From Sporosarcina aquimarina (GTDB lineage: Bacteria > Bacillota > Bacilli > Bacillales_A > Planococcaceae), in the NCBI RefSeq assembly GCF_019748715.1, contig NZ_JACLBZ010000014.1, positions 124,001-188,000 on the forward strand: DNA of 64,000 nt. Direction: 5' to 3'. The translations under genes were made by a program, and so were the position numbers. The notes below the pieces were generated by a model, which worked only from the letters and a program-made list of their open reading frames with translations, had not been told where the DNA came from and did no database searches. Below, piece after piece: positions 36,292 to 46,179 of this stretch (its first letter is position 1; every line of letters begins with the position of its first letter).

Positions 36292-37797
36292 ATGATATTA
36301 GACTGCGCTGTGATTGGCGGAGGACCGGCTGGGCTGAATGCTGCATTAGTTCTTGGAAGATCAAGACGTAAAACGATTCTGTTCGATGACAATAAACCAA
36401 GAAATGCGGTAACCTCCGAGTCCCACGGGTTTATCACAAGGGACGGTATACATCCGCAGGAATTCAAAAGAGTTGCCCAGGAAGAATTAAGCAGATATCC
36501 AGACGTGAGAATTGAAAAGCAACGGGTGTATCGTATAAATAAAGAAAACACTTTTTTCCAGGTGGAGACAGAAAATGGGGAAGTATACAGCGCGAAAAAG
36601 ATCATTCTCGCAACCGGTTTTAAAGAAGTCCTTCCAGATATCCCAAGGGTGGAAGAGTTCTATGGCAAAAGCCTGTTCAGCTGTCCTTTCTGTGATGGCT
36701 GGGAATTAAGAGATCGTCCGCTAGCAGTGATTGCAAATGATCAAAAAGCTTTTCATATGGCGAAACTGGTGTCCAACTGGACGAACGATTTAATTATTTT
36801 TACCAATGGCAATAAAATACTATCGCTGGAAGAACAAGAATTACTCAAACGCTACGGAATCAGTATTAATGAAAAGAAGATCGCCACTTTCATTGGCGAA
36901 AACCGGATGCTGAAAAAAATTCAACTTGAAGATGGTACAAAAGTGCTCCGTGAAGGAGGGTTTATATCTGTGGAATGGAAACAGGCTGCTTCTTTTGATT
37001 CTACACTTAAATATACATTAAACGAGCATGGTGGAATTGAAACCGACAGCTGGCAACGCACGAATACGGAAGGGGTGTTTGCTTGTGGAGATACGCGAAT
37101 TTCCGGTCCCTCCCAATTAATTATTGGAACGGCAGAAGGTAGTATGGCTGCCATATCTGTGATTACAGCACTGACAGAAGAAAAATTTAACCAGGATAAA
37201 CAGCCACTTAAAAGGAGAATATATATGCATCACCCGCATGGTAAGAATAGCAAAGAAAAAGTATCATACTTGGAAAGCCCAGAACGAAGAAAGGAATTTT
37301 CCCCGGAACAGTTGCTGAACATGATACCTTTAAAAGAAACGGACAGCATCTTGGACTTTGGCGCCGGAACCGGTTATTTTTCCATCCCGGTGGCGAAGAG
37401 GACCACGGGAAAAGTATACGCACTAGATATCGATGCTGCAATGCTGGCAATAATAAAAGAGAAATCCTTGAAGGAACAGCTTTCGAATATTGTCCCGGTG
37501 CAAGGAAGTATGGAGGAACTACCTTCACCTGAAGGCACTATCGATATGATTATTGCTTCTCTGATATTGCATGAAATTCAGCCGCTGGGACCATTGTTAC
37601 AGCAAATGAGAAATGTACTGAAAAAAGAAGGCCATCTAATCTGTCTAGAACTTGAACCAAAAGGAAGTTCCGATAAAGGATCAAGAATTACCTTGGAAGG
37701 AATGGAGCGAGAAATGAAGGAAGCAGGATTCCAGGTAACAGAGAAATATTTTCCATCGGAATCTCTATACATGCTCGTTGCACAGAGAAGGGATTAA
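36292..37797 (+). CDS. Thioredoxin-reductase-like flavoprotein fused to a SAM methyltransferase
   Basis: 501 residues in two parts. Residues 1-300 form a TrxR-like flavoprotein: FAD motif GGGPAGLNAALVLGRS, redox pair Cys131-Cys134 in CPFCDGWE and the closing GVFACGDTR. The usual NADPH motif GGGDSA is replaced by IANDQKAFHMA. Residues about 312-501 form a class I methyltransferase: DFGAGTGYFS at 355-364, YALDIDAAML, and GHLICLE. An in-frame ATG (37225) at the domain junction has AAAGGAG 8 bases upstream, so the methyltransferase may also be made alone. A stop-codon loss may have joined two genes. CxxC flavoproteins without an NADPH site include dithiol oxidases such as GliT, but the substrate here is unknown. 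Confidence 0.88.
   Translation: MILDCAVIGGGPAGLNAALVLGRSRRKTILFDDNKPRNAVTSESHGFITRDGIHPQEFKRVAQEELSRYPDVRIEKQRVYRINKENTFFQVETENGEVYSAKKIILATGFKEVLPDIPRVEEFYGKSLFSCPFCDGWELRDRPLAVIANDQKAFHMAKLVSNWTNDLIIFTNGNKILSLEEQELLKRYGISINEKKIATFIGENRMLKKIQLEDGTKVLREGGFISVEWKQAASFDSTLKYTLNEHGGIETDSWQRTNTEGVFACGDTRISGPSQLIIGTAEGSMAAISVITALTEEKFNQDKQPLKRRIYMHHPHGKNSKEKVSYLESPERRKEFSPEQLLNMIPLKETDSILDFGAGTGYFSIPVAKRTTGKVYALDIDAAMLAIIKEKSLKEQLSNIVPVQGSMEELPSPEGTIDMIIASLILHEIQPLGPLLQQMRNVLKKEGHLICLELEPKGSSDKGSRITLEGMEREMKEAGFQVTEKYFPSESLYMLVAQRRD
37225..37227 (+). promoter_or_regulatory. Internal ribosome-binding site and start within the fusion gene
   Basis: AAAAGGAG at 37210-37217 precedes an in-frame ATG at 37225 with ideal spacing, exactly at the border between the flavoprotein and the methyltransferase. 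It would give a 190-residue methyltransferase. Confidence 0.6.
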
Positions 37798-38213
37798 TCG
37801 ATTATTTTTTTGTTTTATTAAAGATATTAGGTATCTTTAAAGACTTCAATTCATTCTTCACATAACATGTAGTTGACGAGCTAGTTTCCTTTTTCGAGGC
37901 AAACAGGGCAGGAATGATATATAGGCACTGAGGCTAACGTAGTTGTCCAATGCCCATTTTCTTTTGTGGTTCCTTCTAATCATTCATAGTGTGACAAATC
38001 AATGATTTTTTTGATAAACTGATGTAGCAAGTGGCAGAACCTCGTGTTTGTTTCGACAACTTTCACAATAACGGATTTGCCATTTGTTTTCATTTCATCG
38101 TCTTATCTGTCGACTACACTTCGCGGTGATGAACCAATATGGCTCCTAGTTAAGCAGGTGTTTTGGTGAAGAGCCGAGAAGCCGTTAATAAAAAAGTCGC
38201 TGTCAATAGAAAA

Positions 38214-38244
38214 ACAGCCAACTCCACTCTAGGAAGTTGGCTGT
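38214..38244 (-). terminator. Terminator of trhO
   Basis: ACAGCCAACT (38214-38223) pairs with AGTTGGCTGT (38235-38244), with a T-run on the minus strand. The rest of the 37798-38213 gap shows no supported gene; one 37-codon minus-strand frame at 37980-38093 has no Shine-Dalgarno sequence. Confidence 0.85.
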
Positions 38245-38259
38245 TGTCTATTCAATCAA

Positions 38260-39234
38260 TCATGAAACTGTCTCTTCTAAACGTAACGCTTCAATTTTAG
38301 CTAAGCGATCGTTAAACTCCTCAACCGTTAAATCGTGTTCCACGAAATAACGATTGCGTGGATGTACACGACATTCATCTGAACAGCTGCGCATATAGAC
38401 ATGTTCATTCTCTTCAGAACATAAGATTTTCGCATTACACTCCGGGTTCGCACAATTCACATAGCGTTCGCATGGTGTGCCATCAAAATGATCACGGCCA
38501 ACGACTACATGCTCCACTTGATTGATCGGAACTGCGATACGCTCATCAAATACATAACACTGGCCATCCCAAAGCTGTCCTTTTGCAACAGGATCCTTAC
38601 CATACGAAACAATACCGCCATGTAAATGCGCTACGTCCTCAAAGCCCTCTCGTTTCAACCAGCCAGTAAATTTCTCGCATCGGATACCGCCTGTACAATA
38701 AGCCAATATTTTCTTACCTTCTAGTTGCTCTTTATTTTCTAGAACCCACTCAGGTAGATCACGGAAGTTTTCGATATCTGGACGGATTGCTCCGCGAAAA
38801 TGGCCTAAGTCATACTCGTAATCGTTACGGGCATCCAGAACAACTGTGTTTTCGTCTTGCATCTGCTCTAGAAATTGTTCAGGCTCCAAATACTCACCAG
38901 TTAACTCTAAAGGATTGACATCTTCAGGTAAGCTGAGATTAACAATTTCGGGTCGGTGTCGTACGTGCATTTTTTTGAATGCGTGACCGTCTGTTTCATC
39001 GATTTTGAACCAAATATCAGCGAAACGCGGATCAGCTTTCATATGTTCCATGTACGCGTCAGTTTGTTCAATTGTCCCTGAACATGTTCCGTTAATACCT
39101 TCTTCACCAACTAGGATTCGTCCCTTTAGTCCAGTTTCCTTACAGAATGCCAGGTGTTCAGCAGCGAATTCCTCAGGATTTTCCACGTGGACGTACTTGT
39201 AAAACAACAATACTCGATATTCATTCTTTTCCAT
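38260..39234 (-). CDS. trhO: tRNA uridine(34) hydroxylase TrhO (rhodanese-like)
   Basis: 324 residues of the UPF0176 family. TrhO makes the O2-dependent 5-hydroxyuridine at tRNA position 34. The N-terminal domain has [11 protein letters not shown], the central rhodanese domain holds the active-site cysteine in [11 protein letters not shown] (about residue 180), and a C-terminal cysteine-rich segment ([15 protein letters not shown] ... CSDECR) probably binds zinc. The terminator is downstream and an extended -10 (minus strand, 39350-39358) lies about 115 bases upstream. Confidence 0.93.
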   Translation of the reverse strand: MEKNEYRVLLFYKYVHVENPEEFAAEHLAFCKETGLKGRILVGEEGINGTCSGTIEQTDAYMEHMKADPRFADIWFKIDETDGHAFKKMHVRHRPEIVNLSLPEDVNPLELTGEYLEPEQFLEQMQDENTVVLDARNDYEYDLGHFRGAIRPDIENFRDLPEWVLENKEQLEGKKILAYCTGGIRCEKFTGWLKREGFEDVAHLHGGIVSYGKDPVAKGQLWDGQCYVFDERIAVPINQVEHVVVGRDHFDGTPCERYVNCANPECNAKILCSEENEHVYMRSCSDECRVHPRNRYFVEHDLTVEEFNDRLAKIEALRLEETVS

Positions 39235-39349
39235 TTTAATTACCGCCTTCTGTTTTCTCTTTGCAATAGATAACAGCCGAGATCGGTGTGTATCAAAGGA
39301 GATGGTAAGTTCCCCTTACACCCGGATTTGCAAGATTCGGGCCTTGGAT

Positions 39350-39358
39350 ATTATACCA
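39350..39358 (-). promoter_or_regulatory. Extended -10 promoter of trhO
   Basis: TGGTATAAT on the minus strand. Small hairpins follow in the leader (CCCGAAT with ATCCGGG, GTAAG with CTTAC). Otherwise the 39235-39612 gap shows nothing. Confidence 0.5.
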
Positions 39359-39612
39359 TAAATCCGATTTCAGGAAAAGTATATCTTCAGGGGATTGCCC
39401 AATCTACTTAATGAAAAAATATTGAGAGATTCTATCAAATTCTTGTTTAGTTATAAATTTATTGTATACTAATAAATAGACATACTTTTTTAGTTTTCGC
39501 TATAAATCTACCATAGCTGACTGCATACAGAAGAGATTTGTCCGATCAAACTGAATAAAGCAATTTTAGGTAGTTTCAAAGATTAAGAAATATCGAAAAA
39601 AGGAGTCTTTCT

Positions 39613-40983
39613 ATGAAGTTCAAAAAGAGAAAACGCCGTTCGCTATGGATCGATGTTGCGTTTTCAAGTGCAATCATGGCAATGACAGCCATTGCATTAC
39701 TGTTAATATTTAACACATCTGACCGGTCGACAAATGCATCTCCAAATAAATCAAAAAAAGAGACGAAGCCGGAAATATTGGTCGACTCAAGCGACTCAAA
39801 TTTTCCAGGCGTAAAAATTGTCACTGAAACTACCAATGATCCAAATAATCCGTTTGCAATCCAGTACCCTCAAACCGAGTTTACAGATTTTAATGACGAG
39901 ATATTGGAGTACATAGATCAATGGAAAACTCGTTATTTGAAATCTGACTCGGATAAAAACAGTACAACACCAAAAGAATTGAATATTTCATTTGAAACAG
40001 TACAGCATAAGTCAGGGAACTACTCATTCGTTATGCTGACAACAATTTCAACGAGTGAAAGTGATAGCCAGACAGAGATTCGTACATTCCATATCCAGCC
40101 AGAAACAGGTAAAGGAATTAAGATGACGGACTTGGTTGGTGGAGACGTTGAAAAACTAAAACGGATTGCTAAAGTAGTTCGTGATCATATTTATCAAAAT
40201 CCTGAATTCAAAGACATACTCCTAGCGGAAAATGTCTGGACGCCGACGGAACCTTTATGGAAAAATTATCGTAATTTTTCTTTGACTGACGACAAAATCA
40301 TTTTTTATTATGATGCAGGCGTTGTTACGGAAGAGTCAGCAGGCCCGGCAATTGTGGAAGTCCCCTTAGAAAAGTTAAATCCATTTTTAGCTGAAGAGTA
40401 TCAAGTGGAGGTCGCTGAAAAGTCTGAGGGCAAAAAAGTCGCACTCACATTTGACGACGGTCCTGATCCGAAATCCACTGTAAGAATTCTTGAGACACTG
40501 AAGAAATACGATGCAAAAGCGACGTTTTTCATGTTAGGAAGCCGCGTTGAATATTATCCGGAAATTGCACAGCAGGTTGCCGAAGCTGGTCACGAACTAG
40601 GCAACCATTCATGGAACCATCCTTCGTTAACAAAAGTACCGGATAAAAAGCTCTATGACGAAGTACAGGGGACTACGGATATCATTCAAGAAGTAATCGG
40701 ACAACCCGCAACTGTTTTCAGACCACCATATGGCGCAGTCGATGATCGTGTGCGAGCTATTACAAATTTACCTGTAGTAATGTGGGATGTTGACACCTTG
40801 GACTGGAAACATCACAATCCTCAAAAACTATTAGCAATAGTGAAAGCTCATACGCGTGATGGGAGCATTATTTTGATGCATGACATCCATAAAGCAACAG
40901 CAGATGGTTTGGAATCCGTTATGGCTTACTTGCAATCTCAAGGTTATTCATTTGTAACCGTTTCTGAATTAGAAAATTACTAA
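39613..40983 (+). CDS. Membrane-anchored polysaccharide deacetylase (PdaC/PgdA-like)
   Basis: 456 residues: a basic N-terminus and one membrane anchor (about 12-34), a middle domain of the DUF4163/RsiV type (about 60-265), and a NodB deacetylase domain (about 275-456). Catalytic motifs are complete: TFDDGPD, HSWNHP (metal histidines), RPPYGA, DWKHH and LMHDIH. It should remove N-acetyl groups from peptidoglycan sugars on the outer face of the membrane, giving lysozyme resistance. The combination of DUF4163 and NodB is that of B. subtilis PdaC. Confidence 0.9.
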   Translation: MKFKKRKRRSLWIDVAFSSAIMAMTAIALLLIFNTSDRSTNASPNKSKKETKPEILVDSSDSNFPGVKIVTETTNDPNNPFAIQYPQTEFTDFNDEILEYIDQWKTRYLKSDSDKNSTTPKELNISFETVQHKSGNYSFVMLTTISTSESDSQTEIRTFHIQPETGKGIKMTDLVGGDVEKLKRIAKVVRDHIYQNPEFKDILLAENVWTPTEPLWKNYRNFSLTDDKIIFYYDAGVVTEESAGPAIVEVPLEKLNPFLAEEYQVEVAEKSEGKKVALTFDDGPDPKSTVRILETLKKYDAKATFFMLGSRVEYYPEIAQQVAEAGHELGNHSWNHPSLTKVPDKKLYDEVQGTTDIIQEVIGQPATVFRPPYGAVDDRVRAITNLPVVMWDVDTLDWKHHNPQKLLAIVKAHTRDGSIILMHDIHKATADGLESVMAYLQSQGYSFVTVSELENY

Positions 40984-40984
40984 T

Positions 40985-41030
40985 TTAAAGTTGTTTCATT
41001 GTTTTACTTCTAACAATGGAACAACTTTTG
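40985..41030 (+). terminator. Terminator after the polysaccharide deacetylase
   Basis: AAAGTTGTTTCATTGTT pairs with AACAATGGAACAACTTT around an 8-base loop, followed by TTGTTTTG. Confidence 0.85.
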
Positions 41031-41176
41031 TTTTGTACTAGTCCTATTTAGTAGAGGATGGACATACAGTAAGAATATCAGTCCAAATGAGCATTAAAGA
41101 AAAATGGCGTCATGTTATTAACAGTTGACTGCGTGATATACTGTATGGAATGAATTTTATTGGAGGAACAATACGC

Positions 41177-41989
41177 ATGGAGTGGAAAAATTTATATCGA
41201 GGGTTTTTAATGGGAATCAGTGATTTGATCCCAGGTGTGAGTGGTGGAACAATTGCTTTCATATTAGGAATATATGATCGATTGCTTATCTCGATAAGCG
41301 GATTTTTCAGCAGAGAGTGGAAAAAGCATATTGGATTCTTGCTTCCACTTGGCATTGGGATGGGTGCGACCATTATCTTATTCAGTAAAGTAATTTCTTA
41401 TTTATTGAAGCATTATCATGAACCTACTCAATATTTCTTCTTAGGGTTGATCGTAGGCGTAATTCCGTTTGTTTCCAAGCAGGCAGGATTGAGAAAAAGT
41501 TTTAAGTTTCACCATATAATATTAATGTTAGTTGTGGCAGCAGGACTTGCCTCTACCATATTTATTAAGCCGGCGGATCCTAGTCTCATCACACATCTGA
41601 CAGGAAAGACAGCGGTTATATTATTTTTTTCCGGATGGGCAGGAAGTATGGCCATGTTGTTGCCAGGTGTGAGCGGATCTTTTGTGCTATTGCTGCTTGG
41701 CGTCTACACGACTGTTATTACAGCAATTTCAGACTTTAATATTCCGATTATTTTAGTTACAGGTGTCGGAATCACTGTTGGATTTGTGGTGAGCAGTAAA
41801 CTTATTCGCATGTTGTTGACTCATTTCCATACCGGAATGTTTGCGGTCATCCTAGGTCTCATTATTGGTTCCATTTTTGTTATTTTCCCGGGAATCCCTG
41901 AAAGTGGCACGCCATTTGTCATGAGTGTGGTCGCCATTATTACAGGATTAATCATCGCTAATATTTTGAATGGCGTAGGAGAAAAATAA
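41177..41989 (+). CDS. popT: DUF368 membrane protein, PopT-type undecaprenyl phosphate translocase
   Basis: 270 residues, about eight membrane helices. DUF368 landmarks: MGISDLIPGVSGGTIAFILGIYDRL near the N-terminus and a second, internally repeated LLPGVSGSFVLLLLGVY. DUF368 proteins (PopT) and some DedA proteins (UptA) have been shown to recycle undecaprenyl phosphate across the membrane for cell-wall synthesis. ATG at 41177 has TGGAGGAA upstream. It follows the peptidoglycan deacetylase, in keeping with a cell-envelope cluster. Confidence 0.88.
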   Translation: MEWKNLYRGFLMGISDLIPGVSGGTIAFILGIYDRLLISISGFFSREWKKHIGFLLPLGIGMGATIILFSKVISYLLKHYHEPTQYFFLGLIVGVIPFVSKQAGLRKSFKFHHIILMLVVAAGLASTIFIKPADPSLITHLTGKTAVILFFSGWAGSMAMLLPGVSGSFVLLLLGVYTTVITAISDFNIPIILVTGVGITVGFVVSSKLIRMLLTHFHTGMFAVILGLIIGSIFVIFPGIPESGTPFVMSVVAIITGLIIANILNGVGEK

Positions 41990-41998
41990 TGTTCAGAC

Positions 41999-42032
41999 AA
42001 AAGCGCTTGGAGAATGAACTCCAAGCGCTTTT
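41999..42032. terminator. Bidirectional terminator between popT and katA
   Basis: AAAAGCGCTTGG (41999-42010) pairs with CCAAGCGCTTTT (42021-42032). Confidence 0.9.
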
Positions 42033-42045
42033 ATATGTTTTATTC

Positions 42046-43545
42046 TTAGACGAGTGTTGTAGTATTTTCAATGTCTACATCTGCCATTGGAATGTCCAAT
42101 GCTTTTGCGACACCTTCACCATATCTCGGATCTGCTAAATAACAGTGGCGGATATGCTTGATTTTGATTTCTTTAGGAGCATCTCCCATATTACGAGCAG
42201 TATTGTTGAATAAGCGTTCTTGTTCTTCACTGCTTAATAGATTGAATAATTTTCCTGGCTGTGTGAAGTAGTCATCGTCATCCTCACGGAAATTCCAATG
42301 ATCTGCATCGCCATGAATTTTAAGTGGTGGTTCTTTGAAATCAGGTTGTTCTTGCCACTCGCCGTAGCTGTTTGGTTCATAATGCATTGTAGCACCGTGG
42401 TTCCCGTCAACACGCATTGCGCCGTCGCGATGGAAACTATGGAATGGACATTTTGGTGCGTTGACTGGAATTTGATGATGATTGACGCCTAGACGGTAGC
42501 GCTGCGCGTCACCATAAGAGAATAGGCGGCCTTGCAACATTTTGTCAGGAGAGAAACCGATGCCTGGGACGATTGCAGCTGGTGTGAACGCGGCTTGTTC
42601 CACTTCCGCAAAATAGTTATCTGGGTTACGGTTTAGCTCAAATTCTCCAACTTCAATTAAAGGGAAGTCCTTTTTATACCAAACTTTTGTCAAATCGAAA
42701 GGGTTGTAGGGCATTTCCATCGCTTGCTCTTCCGTCATGACCTGGATATACATTTTCCATTTCGGGAAGTTTCCATTATCGATATTGGACAGTAAGTCAC
42801 GCTGAGCACTCTCACGGTCAGTAGCAATTGTTGCAGCAGACTCTTCATCAGTTAAGTTTGCAATCCCTTGTTGAGAACGGAAATGAAACTTCACCCAATG
42901 ACGTTCATTGTTCGCATTAATCATGCTGTATGTGTGGCTGCCGAAACCATGCATTTCACGATACGATCTTGGTATACCACGGTCGCTCATGATGATAGTG
43001 ATTTGGTGAAGCGCTTCAGGCAGGGAAGTCCAGAAATCCCAGTTGTTTTTCGGGCTTCTTAGATTCGTCCGCGGGTCTCGTTTAACGGCGTGGTTCAAAT
43101 CTGGGAATTGCAATGGGTCACGGAAAAAGAATACCGGTGTATTATTGCCGACTAAATCCCAGTTACCTTCCTCCGTATAGAATTTTAATGCAAATCCTCG
43201 AATATCTCTCTCCGCATCCGCTGCTCCGCGTTCACCAGCAACAGTTGAAAAACGTGCGAACATCTCAGTCTGTTTACCAATCTCTGAAAACAGCTTAGCT
43301 TTCGTATATTGCGTAATATCATGCGTGACAGTAAATGTACCGTAAGCTCCTGAACCTTTCGCGTGCATGCGTCGCTCAGGAATAACTTCGCGGTCAAAAT
43401 GTGCTAACTTTTCCAATAACCAAACGTCCTGCAGCAAAAGCGGACCTCTTGAACCTGCAGACATAGAGTTTTGGTTATCAACTACAGGAGCACCAGCTGC
43501 TGTAGTAAGCTTTCTTCTTTGAGAATCGTTCTCGTTAATTGACAT
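42046..43545 (-). CDS. katA: Heme catalase (KatA type)
   Basis: 499 residues of the small-subunit clade of monofunctional catalases. Active-site motifs: [14 protein letters not shown] with the catalytic histidine, the asparagine in the [13 protein letters not shown]-like segment, and the heme tyrosine in [14 protein letters not shown]. It breaks down hydrogen peroxide. ATG at 43545 is chosen because GGGAGGAA lies upstream; the 15-residue in-frame extension is not family-like. A PerR box sits 80 bases upstream, so peroxide induction is expected. Confidence 0.96.
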   Translation of the reverse strand: MSINENDSQRRKLTTAAGAPVVDNQNSMSAGSRGPLLLQDVWLLEKLAHFDREVIPERRMHAKGSGAYGTFTVTHDITQYTKAKLFSEIGKQTEMFARFSTVAGERGAADAERDIRGFALKFYTEEGNWDLVGNNTPVFFFRDPLQFPDLNHAVKRDPRTNLRSPKNNWDFWTSLPEALHQITIIMSDRGIPRSYREMHGFGSHTYSMINANNERHWVKFHFRSQQGIANLTDEESAATIATDRESAQRDLLSNIDNGNFPKWKMYIQVMTEEQAMEMPYNPFDLTKVWYKKDFPLIEVGEFELNRNPDNYFAEVEQAAFTPAAIVPGIGFSPDKMLQGRLFSYGDAQRYRLGVNHHQIPVNAPKCPFHSFHRDGAMRVDGNHGATMHYEPNSYGEWQEQPDFKEPPLKIHGDADHWNFREDDDDYFTQPGKLFNLLSSEEQERLFNNTARNMGDAPKEIKIKHIRHCYLADPRYGEGVAKALDIPMADVDIENTTTLV

Positions 43546-43624
43546 ATAAAATTCCTCCCAATCAGTTCTTTTTTTATCTACAATTACCATTATAGCAGAG
43601 CATTTATTAAAAGAAAAGAGTTAT

Positions 43625-43639
43625 TTATAATAATTATCA
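43625..43639 (-). promoter_or_regulatory. PerR box of katA
   Basis: TTATAATAATTATCA matches the PerR consensus TTATAATnATTATAA at all but one of its fourteen specified positions and lies upstream of the catalase gene. It also resembles a Fur box, but the katA context favours PerR. Confidence 0.75.
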
Positions 43640-43798
43640 CCTGATAACTATTACTGTTAGATATAAGTTATTAAATGATATATATTATATCTTAATTTTT
43701 AGCTTGCTGTTTGTCTAGAAAAAGGTATCGGCTAACGAAAAAAGTTGCAATGAGGTATAATAACAAAAGAAATAGTTTGAAAGAAAGGATGTTAATCG

Positions 43799-44275
43799 AT
43801 GAAATCAACGAGTAGATTGTTCGTTTTGCTTACCGTACTTACCAGCTTATTGCTTAGTGCATGCAATGATGAAAAGAATGAATCAGAAGAAAAACCCGAA
43901 GTGAATAAGCCGCAGGAGGAAAATGTGGTAATCCCAGCATTAACAGATGAAGCTTTTTTTGAGCAGGTACATAAGAAATTAGAGACAGCAGGTTTTGAAG
44001 TGAGCGAACCGATGGAAGCAGATGTGGAACTATTCGGAGCAGTAAGCGGCATGACACTTATAGTGAATAAAGAAGCCTTGATGCCCCTTAATCTTTACAA
44101 ATTATCACCTTCAGATGAACGTTTATCAGAAGTCGACAAAACGGGCTATTTAGAGGTGACAACTGAAACAAAACATGAACGCCTAGCAGCCAAACGAAAA
44201 GATCACTTCATTATATATCTGCATAAAGGCCATCCGGATTACGAGAAAGTGATGGAAGTGTTGGACGAGTTGTAA
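43799..44275 (+). CDS. Small lipoprotein of unknown function
   Basis: 158 residues. The signal peptide has the lipobox LLSAC (Cys22), followed by an acidic linker (NDEKNESEEKPEVNK). The remainder is a small domain with FFEQVHKKLETAGFEVSEP and HPDYEKVMEVLDEL, which I do not recognise. It is exported and lipid-anchored. AAAGGATG precedes the ATG. It is monocistronic, with a strong terminator. Confidence 0.75.
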   Translation: MKSTSRLFVLLTVLTSLLLSACNDEKNESEEKPEVNKPQEENVVIPALTDEAFFEQVHKKLETAGFEVSEPMEADVELFGAVSGMTLIVNKEALMPLNLYKLSPSDERLSEVDKTGYLEVTTETKHERLAAKRKDHFIIYLHKGHPDYEKVMEVLDEL

Positions 44276-44298
44276 TCTATAGAGAAATATTATCCCAT

Positions 44299-44346
44299 AA
44301 GGCTGTCACTGAAAGTTGCAATTGTCTTTCAGTGACAGCCTTTTCT
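44299..44346 (+). terminator. Terminator after the lipoprotein gene
   Basis: A 17-bp stem, AAGGCTGTCACTGAAAG with CTTTCAGTGACAGCCTT, then TTCTTTT. Confidence 0.92.
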
Positions 44347-44631
44347 TTTGTTATTGAGCAATGGAAGCTGGAGAAAGGAACAGAGTTTTGTTGAATCGTA
44401 CTAAAATGCCTCCAGTCTGAACCAAAAAACATACCGTTCTAAACCACCACCGAAAGAATCACTCCAGCCGCACATCCAAATTACCTTCCCTTAAGTAATT
44501 GTCTCAAAGAACAACATTCTTTCGTTATACAAAAACCAGAGCCACGCAATACTCGAATTCATATGACTTTTTTGCCTTGATTTCCTGATAAAGGTAGCCG
44601 TTTTAAGGAATTCGCAAGGTCTGAACTTGTT

Positions 44632-44688
44632 GTTACAAAGCCGCCATAACTTCTGTACAATTCGGACATAAGTTTGCAGCTTTGTAAC
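44632..44688. repeat. Inverted repeat upstream of cydABDC
   Basis: GTTACAAAGC (44632-44641) and GCTTTGTAAC (44679-44688) are perfect complements 37 bases apart, 88 bases before cydA. They may be paired regulator sites or a leader stem. The rest of the 44347-44775 gap shows nothing else clear. Confidence 0.6.
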
Positions 44689-44775
44689 AGGAACTACGCA
44701 GATTGTTCACGAACTCTTTTTCGAACTACGTTATTGTAGGTAATAGAAACAAAGATCGAAAGGAGATCATGGAAA

Positions 44776-46179
44776 ATGGAGGAAGTTCTATTAGCAAGAA
44801 TACAATTTGCATCCACCACACTATTCCATTTTATTTTCGTACCACTGTCTATTGGCTTGGCATTGGTTATTGCGATCATGCAAACGATGTATGTGGTGAA
44901 AAAAGACGAAATCTATTTAAAAATGACCGAATTTTGGAGTGTGTTCTTTCTCATTAATTTCGCCATCGGAGTGGTGACCGGGATCATTCAAGAATTTCAA
45001 TTTGGCATGAACTGGTCTGCTTATTCTAGATTTGTAGGGGATATATTTGGCGCCCCACTGGCAGTTGAAGCATTATTGGCATTTTTCCTGGAATCCACCT
45101 TTATCGGAATTTGGATTTTCGGATGGAATAAGTTACCGAAAAAATTACATTTAGCGTGTATTTGGCTTGTTTCAATCGGCACAGTTATGTCTGCGTTTTG
45201 GATATTGGCGGCCAACTCGTTCATGCAAAACCCAACAGGCTATGTATTGCAAAATGGGCGGGCGGAAATGAATGATATTATGGCCGTTCTGTTGAATGAG
45301 AAGTTATGGGTTGCATTTCCACATACGGTTTTCGGCAGTTTCGCAACCGGTGCATTTTTCGTAGCAGGGGTCAGCGCATGGTATTTGATTAAGAAACGTA
45401 AAGTGGACTTCTTTAAAAAGTCACTGACCATTTCATTGGTCATCGGCATGTTGTCTGGCGTGGGAATTGCATTCTCCGGACACTCTCAAGCACAATACCT
45501 AATGCATGCACAGCCAATGAAAATGGCAGCTGCAGAAGGATTATGGGAAGATAGTGGAGACCCTGCTGCGTGGACATTGTTTGCGAATATTGATGTGGAA
45601 AATCGTGAAACGACTAGCCGCATTGATATTCCATACATGTTGAGCTACTTGACGTACAGTGAATTCAAAGGAAAAGTCGAAGGTATGAATGCACTGGAAG
45701 CGAAAATGATTGAAAAGCACGGAGAAGGCAGTTATATTCCTCCTGTAAAAACGACATTCTGGAGTTTTCGTATCATGGTCGTGATGGGCGGCGTGCTCCT
45801 CGGACTAGGTACAGTAGGACTGTTTCTCATGTATCGAAAAAAGATTGCCGAGTCGGTTTGGTTCTTGCGTTTACTGATCGCGGGGATATTCCTGCCGTTT
45901 ATTGGTAACTCGTTCGGATGGATTATGTCGGAAATGGGTCGTCAGCCGTGGGTAGTGAATGGCTTGATGAAAACAGCAGATGGCATTTCACCGAACGTTT
46001 CGGCCGGACAGATTCTATTTTCGCTCATATCATTCTCTACAATCTATACAATCCTAGGTATTATCATGGTTGTGTTGTTCGTAAAGTTTATCCAGCGAGG
46101 ACCGGAAGAGAGACCAGAAGCGGATGTTTCCGCAACAGATCCGTTTGATACAGGAGGTGCCGGACATGCCGTTAAGTGA
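44776..46179 (+). CDS. cydA: Cytochrome bd quinol oxidase subunit I
   Basis: 467 residues, about nine membrane helices. The heme b and d ligands sit in conserved segments: LARIQFASTTLFHFIFVPLSIG holds the N-terminal histidine, GHSQAQYL follows, and EMGRQPWVV is the CydA signature. The short Q-loop matches the Firmicute type. It oxidises menaquinol and reduces oxygen to water under low oxygen. ATGGAGGAAG start with AAAGGAGATC upstream. First gene of cydABDC. Confidence 0.97.
   Translation: MEEVLLARIQFASTTLFHFIFVPLSIGLALVIAIMQTMYVVKKDEIYLKMTEFWSVFFLINFAIGVVTGIIQEFQFGMNWSAYSRFVGDIFGAPLAVEALLAFFLESTFIGIWIFGWNKLPKKLHLACIWLVSIGTVMSAFWILAANSFMQNPTGYVLQNGRAEMNDIMAVLLNEKLWVAFPHTVFGSFATGAFFVAGVSAWYLIKKRKVDFFKKSLTISLVIGMLSGVGIAFSGHSQAQYLMHAQPMKMAAAEGLWEDSGDPAAWTLFANIDVENRETTSRIDIPYMLSYLTYSEFKGKVEGMNALEAKMIEKHGEGSYIPPVKTTFWSFRIMVVMGGVLLGLGTVGLFLMYRKKIAESVWFLRLLIAGIFLPFIGNSFGWIMSEMGRQPWVVNGLMKTADGISPNVSAGQILFSLISFSTIYTILGIIMVVLFVKFIQRGPEERPEADVSATDPFDTGGAGHAVK

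Noticed and set aside
37980-38093. 37-codon minus-strand frame starting MKTNGKSVIVKVV
   Set aside because: No Shine-Dalgarno and no recognisable relatives; could be a real small protein but the evidence is too thin.
44690-44720. Rex operator before cydA
   Set aside because: GTTCACGAAC is only a partial palindrome and does not match TTGTGAA-n4-TTCACAA.
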